From contig CAIKNP010000027.1 in assembly GCA_903828785.1 (NCBI GenBank), positions 80,425 through 144,424 of the forward strand: a DNA stretch of 64,000 nt, given 5' to 3'. Numbering within the stretch: the stretch's first letter is position 1; each line of letters opens with the position of its first letter. This stretch comes from an uncultured Actinomycetes bacterium. GTDB lineage: Bacteria; Actinomycetota; Acidimicrobiia; Acidimicrobiales; RAAP-2. Below, piece by piece: positions 52,091-61,231 of this stretch. The translations under genes were made by a program, and so were the position numbers. The notes below the pieces were generated by a model. That model ran no database searches. It was not told the DNA's origin and worked only from the letters and a program-made list of their open reading frames with translations.

Positions 52091-54121
52091 ATGGAGCCGG
52101 TCACCGAAGCACGCGTGTATTCAAATCGTTACCAGGTAACGCACCTGATAGCGCGCGGCGGCATGGCTTTGGTCTACCGAGCTCAGGACCTGTTGCTCAA
52201 CCGACCGGTCGCGCTCAAGATTCTCTACCCCGAACTCAGCGCCGACCCCTCCTTCGTTGAACGCTTTCGGCGCGAGGCGCAGGCCGCCGCCAACCTCTCA
52301 CACCCCAATATTGTTCCGGTTTTTGACTGGGGCGAGGACCAGGGCACCTACTTCATCGTGATGGAGTTGGTCGACGGGCAATCATTGGCTGAGGTCCTGC
52401 GCGGCGGGCGCGTTCTGACGGCCTCGCGCAGCGCTCAATTGGCGGCCCAGGTGGCCGCGGCGCTGGGCTACGCCCACCGTCAGGGAATGGTGCACCGCGA
52501 CGTCAAGCCGGGGAACATTCTGATTACGCCCGACGCGCAGGTCAAGGTAACCGACTTCGGTATCGCCCAGGCCGTGGCCAGCGAGGATCACCTCGCCGAG
52601 GCCGGCCTAGTGATGGGGACCGCCTCCTACTTCTCACCCGAGCAGGCGGAGGGCGCCGCCGTCGATGGCCGCAGCGACATATACTCACTCGGCGTCGTGC
52701 TCTTCGAAATGCTGGCGGGCCGCCCCCCCTTCGTCGGGGACACACCCATCGCGGTCTCGAGTCAACACGTGAATTCCACCGTGCCGCCGCTGGGCGACGT
52801 CAACCCCAGCGTGCCCAAGGACTTACAGGCAATCGTTATGAAGTCCTTGGCCAAAAATCCGGCCAACCGCTACCAGCTCGCTGACGATCTGCGTAGCGAC
52901 CTAATTCGATACGGTGAGGGTCAGCCGGTGCTCGCGAACAACGCGAACGGGGCCTTCTACGGCAACGACGCCACGCAAGCGGTGGGCGTCGTGACTCCCG
53001 GTGAACGCACGCAGGCCGTCCCCGTATTCGCCGGTCCTCGTACCGACGTCAAGCGCCGATCGTCGGGTGGTGGCCGCAAGGGTCTCGTGATCACCCTCGT
53101 GGTGTTGCTGCTGCTCGCGGCCGCCGGGGTGGGTGCCTACGCCCTCTTGACGAAGAAGAGCTTGGTGGCACTCCCCAACGTGGTTAACCAGTCAATTTCG
53201 GCGGCTGACGCGGTCTTGCGCAAGGACAACCTGGTGCCGGTGACCAAGTTGGTGACCTCCAACGCCGCGACGGGCACGGTGGTTGGCATGAGTCCGCGGG
53301 CGGGGACCAAAGTGGCGGCGAACAGCACCGTGACCCTGAACGTGGCCCTGGGATCGACGGTGGCCCCCGTCATCGTGCCGAACGTGAGCGGCGAGTCGAT
53401 TACCGCGGCCGAAACCACCTTGCAAAATGACGGCCTGGGCTACACCCTGTCCTTCGTAACGGCACCCACGACCACGACCACGCTGCCGCCAACAAAGTTC
53501 ATCACCACCACGACGACGACCACGCCGGCCGTGACCACCACCACGCAACCCGGTCTGGTTAACCCGCAACCCAACACCGTTCTCTACCAATCGCCCATCG
53601 GTGGTGTGAGTGTGAAGAAGGGGACGACCGTCACCCTCTTCGTTTTGGCGCAAACCTCCACCTACCCCGTTCCCTCGCTGACCAATGACACGGTGGCCCA
53701 GGCTGCGTCGGTGTTGGGACAAGAGGGTTTGAGCGTGTCGGGCACGACGACGAGCGCCTGCTCCAACACGGTGCCGGCCGGTAACGTCATCAAGACCAAG
53801 CCCGCGGCGGGAACCAACGTCCAGGTCGGAACCACCATTTCCCTCGTCACCTCCTCCGGGGTGTGCCAAGTGGTCGTTCCTAGCGTGATTAATCTGCTCG
53901 AGGTTGACGCCAGTAACACCCTCTCCCAACTTGGTTTCTCCATACAACTCGCCCCCGCGACGAGCACTCAATGCGGCCAGGCCGCCATTGGGACCGTGGT
54001 GTCGCAGAACGTGTCTCCGGGTTCCTTCGCCCCCTACGGCAGCAGTATTTTGCTCAACGTTTGTGAGTCCAGTCCGTCTTCCACCACCCTGCCCACGACC
54101 ACGACGACAGTCGCTGGTTAG
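52091..54121 (+). CDS. pknB: Ser/Thr protein kinase PknB with PASTA repeats
   Basis: 676 residues. Seen: a kinase domain (about 14-275; GGMALVYRA, ALKIL Lys, HRDVKPGNIL, DFGIAQ, GTASYFSPEQ), a juxtamembrane region, one membrane helix (about 335-356), then four PASTA units (about 362-428, 430-545, 546-614, 615-665) that sense muropeptides. The second unit is split by a Thr-rich insertion (about 459-488), and the protein ends with TTLPTTTTTVAG. Only one kinase gene is present; the neighbouring pknA of Mycobacterium is missing. TAGGCT and a G-run precede the ATG. Confidence 0.95.
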   Translation: MEPVTEARVYSNRYQVTHLIARGGMALVYRAQDLLLNRPVALKILYPELSADPSFVERFRREAQAAANLSHPNIVPVFDWGEDQGTYFIVMELVDGQSLAEVLRGGRVLTASRSAQLAAQVAAALGYAHRQGMVHRDVKPGNILITPDAQVKVTDFGIAQAVASEDHLAEAGLVMGTASYFSPEQAEGAAVDGRSDIYSLGVVLFEMLAGRPPFVGDTPIAVSSQHVNSTVPPLGDVNPSVPKDLQAIVMKSLAKNPANRYQLADDLRSDLIRYGEGQPVLANNANGAFYGNDATQAVGVVTPGERTQAVPVFAGPRTDVKRRSSGGGRKGLVITLVVLLLLAAAGVGAYALLTKKSLVALPNVVNQSISAADAVLRKDNLVPVTKLVTSNAATGTVVGMSPRAGTKVAANSTVTLNVALGSTVAPVIVPNVSGESITAAETTLQNDGLGYTLSFVTAPTTTTTLPPTKFITTTTTTTPAVTTTTQPGLVNPQPNTVLYQSPIGGVSVKKGTTVTLFVLAQTSTYPVPSLTNDTVAQAASVLGQEGLSVSGTTTSACSNTVPAGNVIKTKPAAGTNVQVGTTISLVTSSGVCQVVVPSVINLLEVDASNTLSQLGFSIQLAPATSTQCGQAAIGTVVSQNVSPGSFAPYGSSILLNVCESSPSSTTLPTTTTTVAG

Positions 54122-54141
54122 GGTTGAGTAACATCGCTGGT

Positions 54142-54408
54142 ATGGCTACACCTTCAAAAGCAAAGCGCAGCGGTCGCTACACCTCACCCGAAGCACAGGG
54201 CCGAATTACGGCCGCGCCGGTGCACACCACGCACGAGCAGAGTCCCGCCTGGTACGGATGGTTCCTCATCGACCTGATTGTCTTCGGTCTGATGGTCATC
54301 GCCCTGAACTACCTTCAGGTGCTGCCGGGTTCGACCTCGCCCTGGTACTTAGTGCTCGGTCTCGTTTCGCTGTTTAGCGCCTTCTACGCCGCCACCCGCT
54401 ACCACTGA
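54142..54408 (+). CDS. crgA: cell-division protein CrgA
   Basis: 88 residues from the ATG at 54142 (a TTG 18 bases earlier is possible). Seen: a basic N-terminus (MATPSKAKRSGRYTSPEAQGR), SPAWYGWFLIDLIVFGLMVI and SPWYLVLGLVSLFSAFYAATRYH, the two membrane helices of CrgA, with the family's SPxWY and final RYH-like ends. CrgA links FtsZ, FtsQ, FtsI and PBPs at the septum. It ends the kinase operon, one base before the convergent pirin gene. Confidence 0.9.
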   Translation: MATPSKAKRSGRYTSPEAQGRITAAPVHTTHEQSPAWYGWFLIDLIVFGLMVIALNYLQVLPGSTSPWYLVLGLVSLFSAFYAATRYH

Positions 54409-54409
54409 G

Positions 54410-55366
54410 CTAGATGTGCACGGCCGGGATCTGGCCTAAACGACCGGCCTGGTAGTCCTCGAAGGCCTGCTGCAATTCGGCCTTCGTGTTCATGACGAAG
54501 GGTCCGTAAACGGCGACGGGTTCGCGTATGGCTTCCCCACCCAGCAAGAGCACCTCAAAGGCCTGGGTCCGCGAATCCTGCTGTTCGTCGGCGGAAAGGA
54601 CGAGCACGTCCCCGTCGACGTGCACCGCGAGCTGACCCGAGGCGATGGCGTGTCTCTCGGCACCGACGCTTCCCGAACCGGCCAGCACGTAGCTGAGGGC
54701 GTTGTACTCGGGGTTCCAGGGCAGCACCAGCTGGCCCCCGGGCAGCAAGGTGACGTGCACCAAGGTGATGGGGGTGTAGGTCGACCCGGGTCCCGCGGCG
54801 TCACCGAGACTGCCGGCGATCACCCGAATAATGGCGTCGCCATTTTCGTTCGTGAGCAGCGCGACCTCGGTAGAGCCAATGTCCTGGTAGCGAGGATTCG
54901 CCATCTTCAAGGCCGCGGGCAAATTCACCCAGAGCTGAATGCCGTGAAAGAGACCGCCCGAATCGATGAGGGCGTCTGGTGGTCGTTCGATGTGCAAGAT
55001 ACCCGCTCCGGCGGTCATCCACTGGGTGGCACCGTCTTGGATCACGCCACCACCACCAATGGAATCCTGGTGCAGGAAGGTGCCTTCCATCATGTAGGTG
55101 ACGGTTTCGAATCCGCGGTGCGGGTGCCAGGGCGTGCCCTTGGGCTCGCCGGGGCCGTAGTCGATTTCCCCCATCTGGTCCATGTGAATGAAGGGGTCGA
55201 GGTCGGCCATCGCCACGCCGGCGAAGGCTCGGCGAACGGGGAAGCCTTCTCCCTCGAGCGCGCGCGGGGCCGTGGTGATGGACTTTATGCGGCGGGGTCG
55301 ATGATCAGTGGAGGGCGTCGAAACTTTTGGCAATTCGAGGGGATTGGCGACGGAAATGGCGGGCAT
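54410..55366 (-). CDS. pirin family protein
   Basis: Bicupin of 318 residues. Seen: FIHMDQMGEIDYGPGEPKGTPWHPHRGFETVTYMMEG with the metal-binding His set in HPHRGFETVTY, a second glutamate/His strand GILHIERPP, and a C-terminal cupin ending in VYGPFVMNTKAELQQAFEDY. Some pirins are quercetin dioxygenases, others redox-sensing iron proteins. A TAGGCT hexamer six bases before the ATG suggests a leaderless transcript. It converges on crgA. Confidence 0.88.
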   Translation of the reverse strand: MPAISVANPLELPKVSTPSTDHRPRRIKSITTAPRALEGEGFPVRRAFAGVAMADLDPFIHMDQMGEIDYGPGEPKGTPWHPHRGFETVTYMMEGTFLHQDSIGGGGVIQDGATQWMTAGAGILHIERPPDALIDSGGLFHGIQLWVNLPAALKMANPRYQDIGSTEVALLTNENGDAIIRVIAGSLGDAAGPGSTYTPITLVHVTLLPGGQLVLPWNPEYNALSYVLAGSGSVGAERHAIASGQLAVHVDGDVLVLSADEQQDSRTQAFEVLLLGGEAIREPVAVYGPFVMNTKAELQQAFEDYQAGRLGQIPAVHI

Positions 55367-55375
55367 GAACCCAGC

Positions 55376-56170
55376 CTAGGACCTGGCGAGGTCGGTCGTA
55401 CTGTCTGCTTCACGCTTGTCGCGTGCGCGCTGGACGAACACCGTCAGGCCAAAGATGAGGGCCAGTCCCAGCGAAACGTGCGACGACTGCCACCCCGCCC
55501 CACCCACGGTCACCGGTTTACCCATGAGGTCAGCGAAGGAGGCCCCGAGTGGTCGAGTGAGAACGTAACTCATCCAAAAGGCCGCCACCGGTCCCAGGCG
55601 ATTCGCTCGAAACGCCAGCCCCGGCAGCAGAAAGAGGACCAGGAAGACGAGACCTGAGCTGAGGTAGCCCCACGCGAAGGTCATGGCCGTGAGGTCGCCC
55701 CAGGCGGTGCCCAGGGCGAAGGTCGTGACCACCGTGGCCCAGTAGAACAGCTCTCGCCGGCTCGAGTGGATGGAGTGAATGGAGAGTGTTCCCTCGCTTC
55801 GCCGCCAAGTGAGAAATACCACGGCGAGGGCGGTGGCGAAGACGGAAGTGGAAAGACCGTAGGGGACGTGAAGGGCAATGTGCACACTGTCGGCGGCCAT
55901 GGTGCCAAAGATGCCCACCATCAACACCGCCGCCCAGTAGGGAATGGTTTCGTAGCGCCTTCGAGTGAGTTGAAAGCCGAGCACCACGGCAAAGATCACG
56001 CCAGTGACCAGCACCGTGGGAATGGGGGACAGACGCTTGATGAGGGCGTCGGAAATCGATTCACCCAGGGCCGTGGTGAGCAACTTGAGGACCCAGAACA
56101 AGGGGTCAATGGAGGGAACCTTGACGGCCTCGATGGGCCGACCGCGCAACGACACCAGGGGGCTAGCCAA
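55376..56170 (-). CDS. membrane protein of the DUF347/COG4705 type
   Basis: 264 residues with about eight helices. Seen: KVPSIDPLFWVLKLLTTALGESISD, an FWxxK-xxxTxGE signature of DUF347 repeats, and a related YWATVVTTFALGTAWGDLTA in the second half. The function is unknown; some members are linked to metal or formate traits. TTG start at 56170; a GTG six codons later (at 56155) is an alternative. It overlaps the aminotransferase stop by 8 bases, so the pair is co-transcribed from the minus strand. Confidence 0.75.
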   Translation of the reverse strand: MASPLVSLRGRPIEAVKVPSIDPLFWVLKLLTTALGESISDALIKRLSPIPTVLVTGVIFAVVLGFQLTRRRYETIPYWAAVLMVGIFGTMAADSVHIALHVPYGLSTSVFATALAVVFLTWRRSEGTLSIHSIHSSRRELFYWATVVTTFALGTAWGDLTAMTFAWGYLSSGLVFLVLFLLPGLAFRANRLGPVAAFWMSYVLTRPLGASFADLMGKPVTVGGAGWQSSHVSLGLALIFGLTVFVQRARDKREADSTTDLARS

Positions 56171-57503
56171 AGTAGGCGGACGAAATCGAACTCAAGGCCC
56201 GGTCGAGGCGCGCGAGCCCTTCATTCACTTCGTCCACGGTGATGTTGCAGGGTGGAACGACGTGGATACGGTTGAAATTACTAAAGATGAGCAGTCCCTC
56301 TCGCCGACAGGCCGCCACGAGTTCGCTCATGGCGGGCGAGGTGCCGCCGTAGGGGGCGAGCGGTTCCTTGGTCGCGCGGTCACTCACTAACTCGAGCGCC
56401 CAGAAGACGCCCACGCCGCGAACGTCACCGATCAGCATGTGCTTTTCGGTCATGGCGTGCAGCGCCGGGGCCAGGACCGTCTCGCCGATCATCTTGGCGT
56501 TCTCAATCATGCCCTCGTCCTCCATGGCCGTAATGGCCGCCACCGCGGAGGCGCAGGCCAAGGGGTGTCCGGAGTAGGTGAGCCCACCGGGGTACACGCG
56601 ATTGGCGAAGGTCTCACAAATGGCCTCGTTGATGACCACGCCACCCAGCGGCAAGTAGCCGGAGTTCACGCCCTTGGCGAAGGTCACCAGGTCGGGCGTG
56701 ACACCGTGTTGCTGGTACGCGAACCAGGAACCGGTGCGCCCGAAGCCGGCCATAACCTCGTCGGCGATGTAGACGATGCCGTAGCGGTCGCAGATCTCGC
56801 GAACGCCCTGAAGGAAGCCCGCCGGCGGCACCATGATGCCCGCGGTACCGGGAACGGACTCGAGAATGATGGCGGCGATGGTGCTGGGTCCTTCGAATTG
56901 AATGGTGCGCTCGAGGTTCTCGAGGGCGCGCTCGCATTCCTCCTGCTCGTTCGACGCGTGGAAGACGGAACGGTAGAGGAAGGGGCCGAAGAAGTGCACG
57001 ACGCCGGCACTCGCCGTGTCGCTGGGCCAGCGTCGTGGGTCGCCGGTGAGGTTGATCGAGGTGGCCGTGGCGCCGTGGTAACTGCGGTACTGCGCCATTA
57101 CTTTGTGACGGCCCGTGTGCAGGCGGGCCATGCGAACGGCGTGCTCCACGGCTTCGGTGCCGCCATTGGTGAAGAAGACCTTGGCGGCCCCCTCGAAGGA
57201 GTGGTCGAGGATCTTTTCGGCCGCCTCGATACGCGCGATGTTGCCGTGCTGGGGCGCAATGGTACACAGCAACGCGGCCTGGTCCTGGATGGCCTTAACG
57301 ACCGCTGGGTGTTGGTGACCAATGTTGGTGTTTACCAACTGGGAGGAAAAGTCGAGGTAGGTATTGCCGTCTTCGTCGGTGACGTAGACCCCGTTGGTGT
57401 CGCGAACCATCAGTGGGTTGAGGGTGGCCTGGGCGGACCAGGAATGGAATACGGATGCGCGTTCGCGGTCGAAGTGCGAGAGGGTGGATCGATCAATAGT
57501 CAT
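56163..57503 (-). CDS. class III PLP-dependent aminotransferase
   Basis: 446 residues. Seen: FHSWSAQATLNPLMV and the substrate loop SSQLVNTNIGHQHPAVVKA, VFFTNGGTEAVEHAVRMAR, PLP-binding YHGATATSINLTGD, the IADEVMAGFGRTGSWFA strand, and the Schiff-base Lys in TFAKGVNSGYLPLGG. The pattern is that of omega-amino-acid (for example taurine or beta-alanine) pyruvate aminotransferases; the exact substrate is not fixed. It overlaps the DUF347-like gene downstream. Confidence 0.88.
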   Translation of the reverse strand: MTIDRSTLSHFDRERASVFHSWSAQATLNPLMVRDTNGVYVTDEDGNTYLDFSSQLVNTNIGHQHPAVVKAIQDQAALLCTIAPQHGNIARIEAAEKILDHSFEGAAKVFFTNGGTEAVEHAVRMARLHTGRHKVMAQYRSYHGATATSINLTGDPRRWPSDTASAGVVHFFGPFLYRSVFHASNEQEECERALENLERTIQFEGPSTIAAIILESVPGTAGIMVPPAGFLQGVREICDRYGIVYIADEVMAGFGRTGSWFAYQQHGVTPDLVTFAKGVNSGYLPLGGVVINEAICETFANRVYPGGLTYSGHPLACASAVAAITAMEDEGMIENAKMIGETVLAPALHAMTEKHMLIGDVRGVGVFWALELVSDRATKEPLAPYGGTSPAMSELVAACRREGLLIFSNFNRIHVVPPCNITVDEVNEGLARLDRALSSISSAYFG

Positions 57504-57649
57504 GAGTAAAACCTTTCTACCTCTTTACGCTACCCGAGCCCTTTGGCACCAGTGTGCTCGGGAGAGGGTCGCTTCGCGGCGAGACACGAGGGTGTCGTTC
57601 GGCCTCGGCCATCTGTAGAAGAATCGCCAGTGAACCCCACGGAGGTGGC

Positions 57650-58486
57650 ATGAAGTACGGACTCTTTCTCCCGCCCTTCGATGGTCTCGCCGACGCGGAG
57701 CGTATGGGGGACTTAGCGGTACTGGCGGAGGAGGTCGGTTGGGACGGCTTCTTCGTGTGGGATCACCTGCGCTATTCACCGCCCATTGTCGACATCCTCG
57801 ACCCCTACATCTGCCTCGCGGTGATGGCCTCACGAACCTCACGTATTCTCCTCGGACCCATGGTGACGCCCCTGATACGCCGCCGTCCCCAGGTCGTCGC
57901 TCGCCAAGCGGTGACCCTGGATCGACTGTCCCAGGGGCGATTAGTGATGGGCTTTGGCATTGGTGATGACTATCCCGACGGGGAGCTCGCCTGCTTTGGC
58001 GAACGCACCGACGCCGTCGAGCGCGGCCGGGCGCTGAATGAGGGTCTCGAGATCTTCACCGGCCTACTTTCGGGCGAGAAGGTCAACGTGCGAGGGGACT
58101 ACTACCAGGCCACGGACGTCGCGTATCACCCGACGCCCTACCGAGAATCGGGGATACCGATTTGGACGGCGGGACGCTGGCCCAACGCGGCCCCGATACG
58201 CCGCGCCGCCAAGTACCAGGGCATGATGGTGATTCAGATGACCGAACCGAACCAGGTACACGAACTGAAAGAGAAGCTCGCGGCCGCGGGGGCGGACCTT
58301 GAACACTTCGACATCGTCGTCTGGGGACAGCGTGACGAACACATGGTCTATACCCCCGACGACCGCCACGGCGAATGGGCGAAGGCCGGCGCGACCTGGT
58401 TTCTCACCGGACCGGGGCCCTTCAATCTGGTCTACGAGGAAGTCCGCGCCTACGTGCAATCTGGTCCCCCACGACGAGAGCCGTGA
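57650..58486 (+). CDS. luciferase-like monooxygenase (LLM) family oxidoreductase
   Basis: 278 residues from the ATG at 57650 (GGAGGTGG ribosome binding site). Seen: the LLM start MKYGLFLPPFDGLADAERM with WDGFFVWDHLRY, ASRTSRILLGPMVTPLIRRRP, DRLSQGRLVMGFGIGDD and GIPIWTAGRWPNAAPIRRAA. These enzymes use reduced FMN or F420 with diverse substrates. In Actinomycetota many use F420. The longer upstream frame (from 57554) is rejected because the fold and ribosome binding site fit the ATG. Confidence 0.85.
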   Translation: MKYGLFLPPFDGLADAERMGDLAVLAEEVGWDGFFVWDHLRYSPPIVDILDPYICLAVMASRTSRILLGPMVTPLIRRRPQVVARQAVTLDRLSQGRLVMGFGIGDDYPDGELACFGERTDAVERGRALNEGLEIFTGLLSGEKVNVRGDYYQATDVAYHPTPYRESGIPIWTAGRWPNAAPIRRAAKYQGMMVIQMTEPNQVHELKEKLAAAGADLEHFDIVVWGQRDEHMVYTPDDRHGEWAKAGATWFLTGPGPFNLVYEEVRAYVQSGPPRREP

Positions 58487-58621
58487 GGGTCGGTACTCGT
58501 AAGGCGTCATCATGCGTACGTCGGTCGGCCGCGAGTTCTCCCAAATGGCCTTGTGGCCTTCAACGCGCCCCTCGCTCGCCGGCGCTGAACGAGGGAAGGA
58601 CCTACTCGCTAGTTTGGCTCC

Positions 58622-58780
58622 ATGGGAGTAACTCGCGTTGGTCTGGTCTACGGCTGCGCGCTCGCGTTGACCATAGTGGTGGTCGACGTGGCTGTCCTGC
58701 GACACCATTTCTGGTTACGACTGGTAGTGAATATGGCCATTGCCGCCACCTTCGCATTGTCGTACTGGTTTTTTCGTTGA
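58622..58780 (+). CDS. 52-residue two-helix membrane peptide
   Basis: Too short for most gene callers. It begins MGVTRVGLVYGCALALTIVV and ends FALSYWFFR, with two hydrophobic helices (about 7-26 and 34-50) separated by a basic-aromatic loop RHHFWLR. TAGTTT lies six bases before the ATG, with no ribosome binding site, matching the leaderless pattern seen elsewhere. Not recognised. It sits in the 58487-58877 gap, which otherwise holds only a CCCTCG/CGAGGG inverted repeat (about 58568-58594). Confidence 0.55.
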   Translation: MGVTRVGLVYGCALALTIVVVDVAVLRHHFWLRLVVNMAIAATFALSYWFFR

Positions 58781-58877
58781 GCCGGTGAGGCCCCTGCTCG
58801 TCCACGTCAAACCCGAGCGGTCACTTCCTCGTCTAGGTCAGCGTGAGTGAGTCCACGAGTTCAACGAGCTGGCGCTG

Positions 58878-60977
58878 CTAGCCCAGACTGGCCTCCATGA
58901 AGGCGAGCATGTCGGCCGCCTCGTCGATTCTCATGGCAATCGGCTTACCCGCGCCGTGGCCGGCGGACGTGGCCACGCGCAGCAAGATTGGTCCGCCCAC
59001 TCCTCTTTCCCGCACCGCCTCTTGGAGGGCCGCGACGTACTTCAGTGAGTGCCCGGGGACGACCCGGTCGTCGTGGTCGCCGGTCATGACCAGTACCGGG
59101 GGGTAGCTCGCGTCGCTGCGGACGTTGTGGAGTGGCGAGTAGGCGATGAGCCACGCGAACTGCTCGGGATCATCAGCAAGCCCGTAGTCACTCGCCCACG
59201 CCCAGCCAATCGTGAATCGGTGGAAGCGCAACATGTCCATGACGCCAACCTGGGCGATGGCGGCCCCGTAGAGCTCGGGGTGTTGGTTAAGGCAGGCGCC
59301 AACGAGGAGGCCGCCATTGGAGGCCCCGTTGATGGCAATACGCTCGGGCCGCGTCCAACCGGTCTCCACCAAGAGGCGTGCGCAGGCCGCGAAGTCGTCG
59401 AAGACGTTTTGTTTATTGGCGAGACGTCCGGCGTCGTGCCAGGCCGTGCCGTATTCGCCCCCTCCCCGGAGCACGGCCATGGCGAACACCCCGCCCCGTT
59501 CGAGCCACACCGCCACCGGCACCGAGAAGGAGGGGGTCAAAGGAATGTTGAAACCACCGTACCCATAGAGCCAGACGGGCACCTCGCCGTTCGCTTCGAC
59601 GTCCCTTCGGTGCGAGCAAAACACGGGAACCCGCGTCCCGTCCGCCGACGTGGCCATCAGGAGTTCGGTGACGTAGTTCGACTCGTCGAGGTCCGCTTCG
59701 CCGGCGCGCAGCATGGTCGTCTCGTGGCTTTCGAGGTCGTGGCGCCAGAGGGTGCCGGACTGGAGGAAGGAAGTGGTGTTGAACACGATCACGGCGTCGT
59801 CAGGGTCGCCGCTGACGTCACTTCCCCGGTCGAAGGCGTCTCCGACGGTGACGACGCCGGGAAGGCTGATTTCCGAGTCAAAGCTGCCGTCGAGGCGGTA
59901 GACCCGAAGTTCCGAGTGCGCATCAGCCAGGTAGTGGCAGACGAGGCGATTACCGCAGTGCACGGCGGACATCAACATTGCCGGTTGCTCGCCAATGACC
60001 TCGGACCAAGTGTCGATGGCGGTGAAGGAGCCGTCGGGGCGTCGCTCTGCTCGCAGAATACGCCGCCGGTCCGCCCCACAGTCCGTGAGCACCCAGAGGG
60101 CGTCACCACTGGATGCCACGACGCTCGAGGCCCATTCGAAGGTGTCGGTTAAGACCTGGGCCTCCATCGATGGGGAGCTGAGGTCGATGACGAAGAGACG
60201 GTTCGCGGGATCGGTACCTCGCTGCACGGCGATGACGAGAAAGCGACCGTCAGCGGTGGTGCTGTGGTCGGGCAGCCAGTCGGGCTCACTGGGGGCAAAG
60301 ATCACCTCGTCCTCTTCTTGAGCCGTACCGAGGCGATGCAGCAGAATGCGTAACCCCCTCACCTGGGCCGACAGTTCGTCACCGTCGTCCGGTCTATCGG
60401 GGGCACCGTAGAAGAAACCACTCGCGTCGGGGAGCCACGAGGCGTTGGAGAACTTCGACCAGGTCACGGTGTCGACCAGGTCCTCGCGGGTCGCGACCGA
60501 TCGCACGCGCCAGGTCTGCCAATCCGATCCCGCTTCGCTCAGGGCGTAGGCGACTAGTTCACCGTCGGGACTGACCGACAAGCCGCCGATGGCCACCGTG
60601 CCGTCGGGGGAGAGTTCATTCGGATCCAACAGCACCTCGCCCTCGTCGACTGGTGCGCTCATCACCCAGAGGACTGGCTGGTTCTGCTGACCCGAATTTC
60701 GCCACTGGAACCATCGCCCTCGACGGGAGAAGGGAACGCCGGCCTGAGGGTAGGTCCACTTTTCAGCGAGTCGGCTGCGAATCGACTCACGCGTCGCGAT
60801 CGCGTCGAGAGTGGCGCGCGACAGTAGGTTCTGGTCCGCGACGAAGGACTGGGTCACTGGGTCGTCGGCGTCTTCCAAAATCCGAAAGGGATCGGCGACG
60901 AGGGTGCCGTGAAAGTCGTCAACGGCCGAGCCGTGTTCGACCGAGGGGTACGAGTCAGGTGAGTTCAAGGAGGACAT
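58878..60977 (-). CDS. prolyl oligopeptidase family serine peptidase
   Basis: 699 residues from the ATG at 60977. Seen: the N-terminal motif DPFRILEDADDPVTQSFV, a beta-propeller (about 70-430), and the alpha/beta-hydrolase domain with the nucleophile in INGASNGGLLVGACL, the Asp in VLVMTGDHDDRVVPGHS and the His in TSAGHGAGKP. Likely cleaves after proline in short peptides. No signal peptide, so cytosolic. TATCGT six bases before the ATG suggests a leaderless transcript. The 367-residue frame antisense to it is a shadow. Confidence 0.92.
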   Translation of the reverse strand: MSSLNSPDSYPSVEHGSAVDDFHGTLVADPFRILEDADDPVTQSFVADQNLLSRATLDAIATRESIRSRLAEKWTYPQAGVPFSRRGRWFQWRNSGQQNQPVLWVMSAPVDEGEVLLDPNELSPDGTVAIGGLSVSPDGELVAYALSEAGSDWQTWRVRSVATREDLVDTVTWSKFSNASWLPDASGFFYGAPDRPDDGDELSAQVRGLRILLHRLGTAQEEDEVIFAPSEPDWLPDHSTTADGRFLVIAVQRGTDPANRLFVIDLSSPSMEAQVLTDTFEWASSVVASSGDALWVLTDCGADRRRILRAERRPDGSFTAIDTWSEVIGEQPAMLMSAVHCGNRLVCHYLADAHSELRVYRLDGSFDSEISLPGVVTVGDAFDRGSDVSGDPDDAVIVFNTTSFLQSGTLWRHDLESHETTMLRAGEADLDESNYVTELLMATSADGTRVPVFCSHRRDVEANGEVPVWLYGYGGFNIPLTPSFSVPVAVWLERGGVFAMAVLRGGGEYGTAWHDAGRLANKQNVFDDFAACARLLVETGWTRPERIAINGASNGGLLVGACLNQHPELYGAAIAQVGVMDMLRFHRFTIGWAWASDYGLADDPEQFAWLIAYSPLHNVRSDASYPPVLVMTGDHDDRVVPGHSLKYVAALQEAVRERGVGGPILLRVATSAGHGAGKPIAMRIDEAADMLAFMEASLG

Positions 60978-61231
60978 AGGGTCACGATAGACGCTTCCGA
61001 CGGTCCATACCTTGAAGCACAGTGTGAGAATTTCGTGGTGCCAGGCAGGCACCGGAGAGCGCCTACCCAGTGGCGCAGCGAGTAACTCCACGAGTGTGCA
61101 AAGCACAAAACTGCCCCGCCCACTTGCCCACTGCAGTTCGCTGTCAATCGCTACTACAACTCGGCATTGTGGTGTGAAGAAATCTCCCCTGTCGACGCCA
61201 AATGGTACGCCTCTAGCATCGGGGAAGGGAT

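Noticed and set aside
53460..53560. ACC/ACG triplet repeats resembling a CRISPR or microsatellite
   Set aside because: They encode Thr codons in frame inside pknB; no spacers and no direct repeats of constant length.
56439..57509. 356-residue frame antisense to the aminotransferase
   Set aside because: Lies wholly inside a recognised PLP enzyme; no motif.
59049..60152. 367-residue frame antisense to the prolyl oligopeptidase
   Set aside because: Shadow of a recognised gene with no family match.
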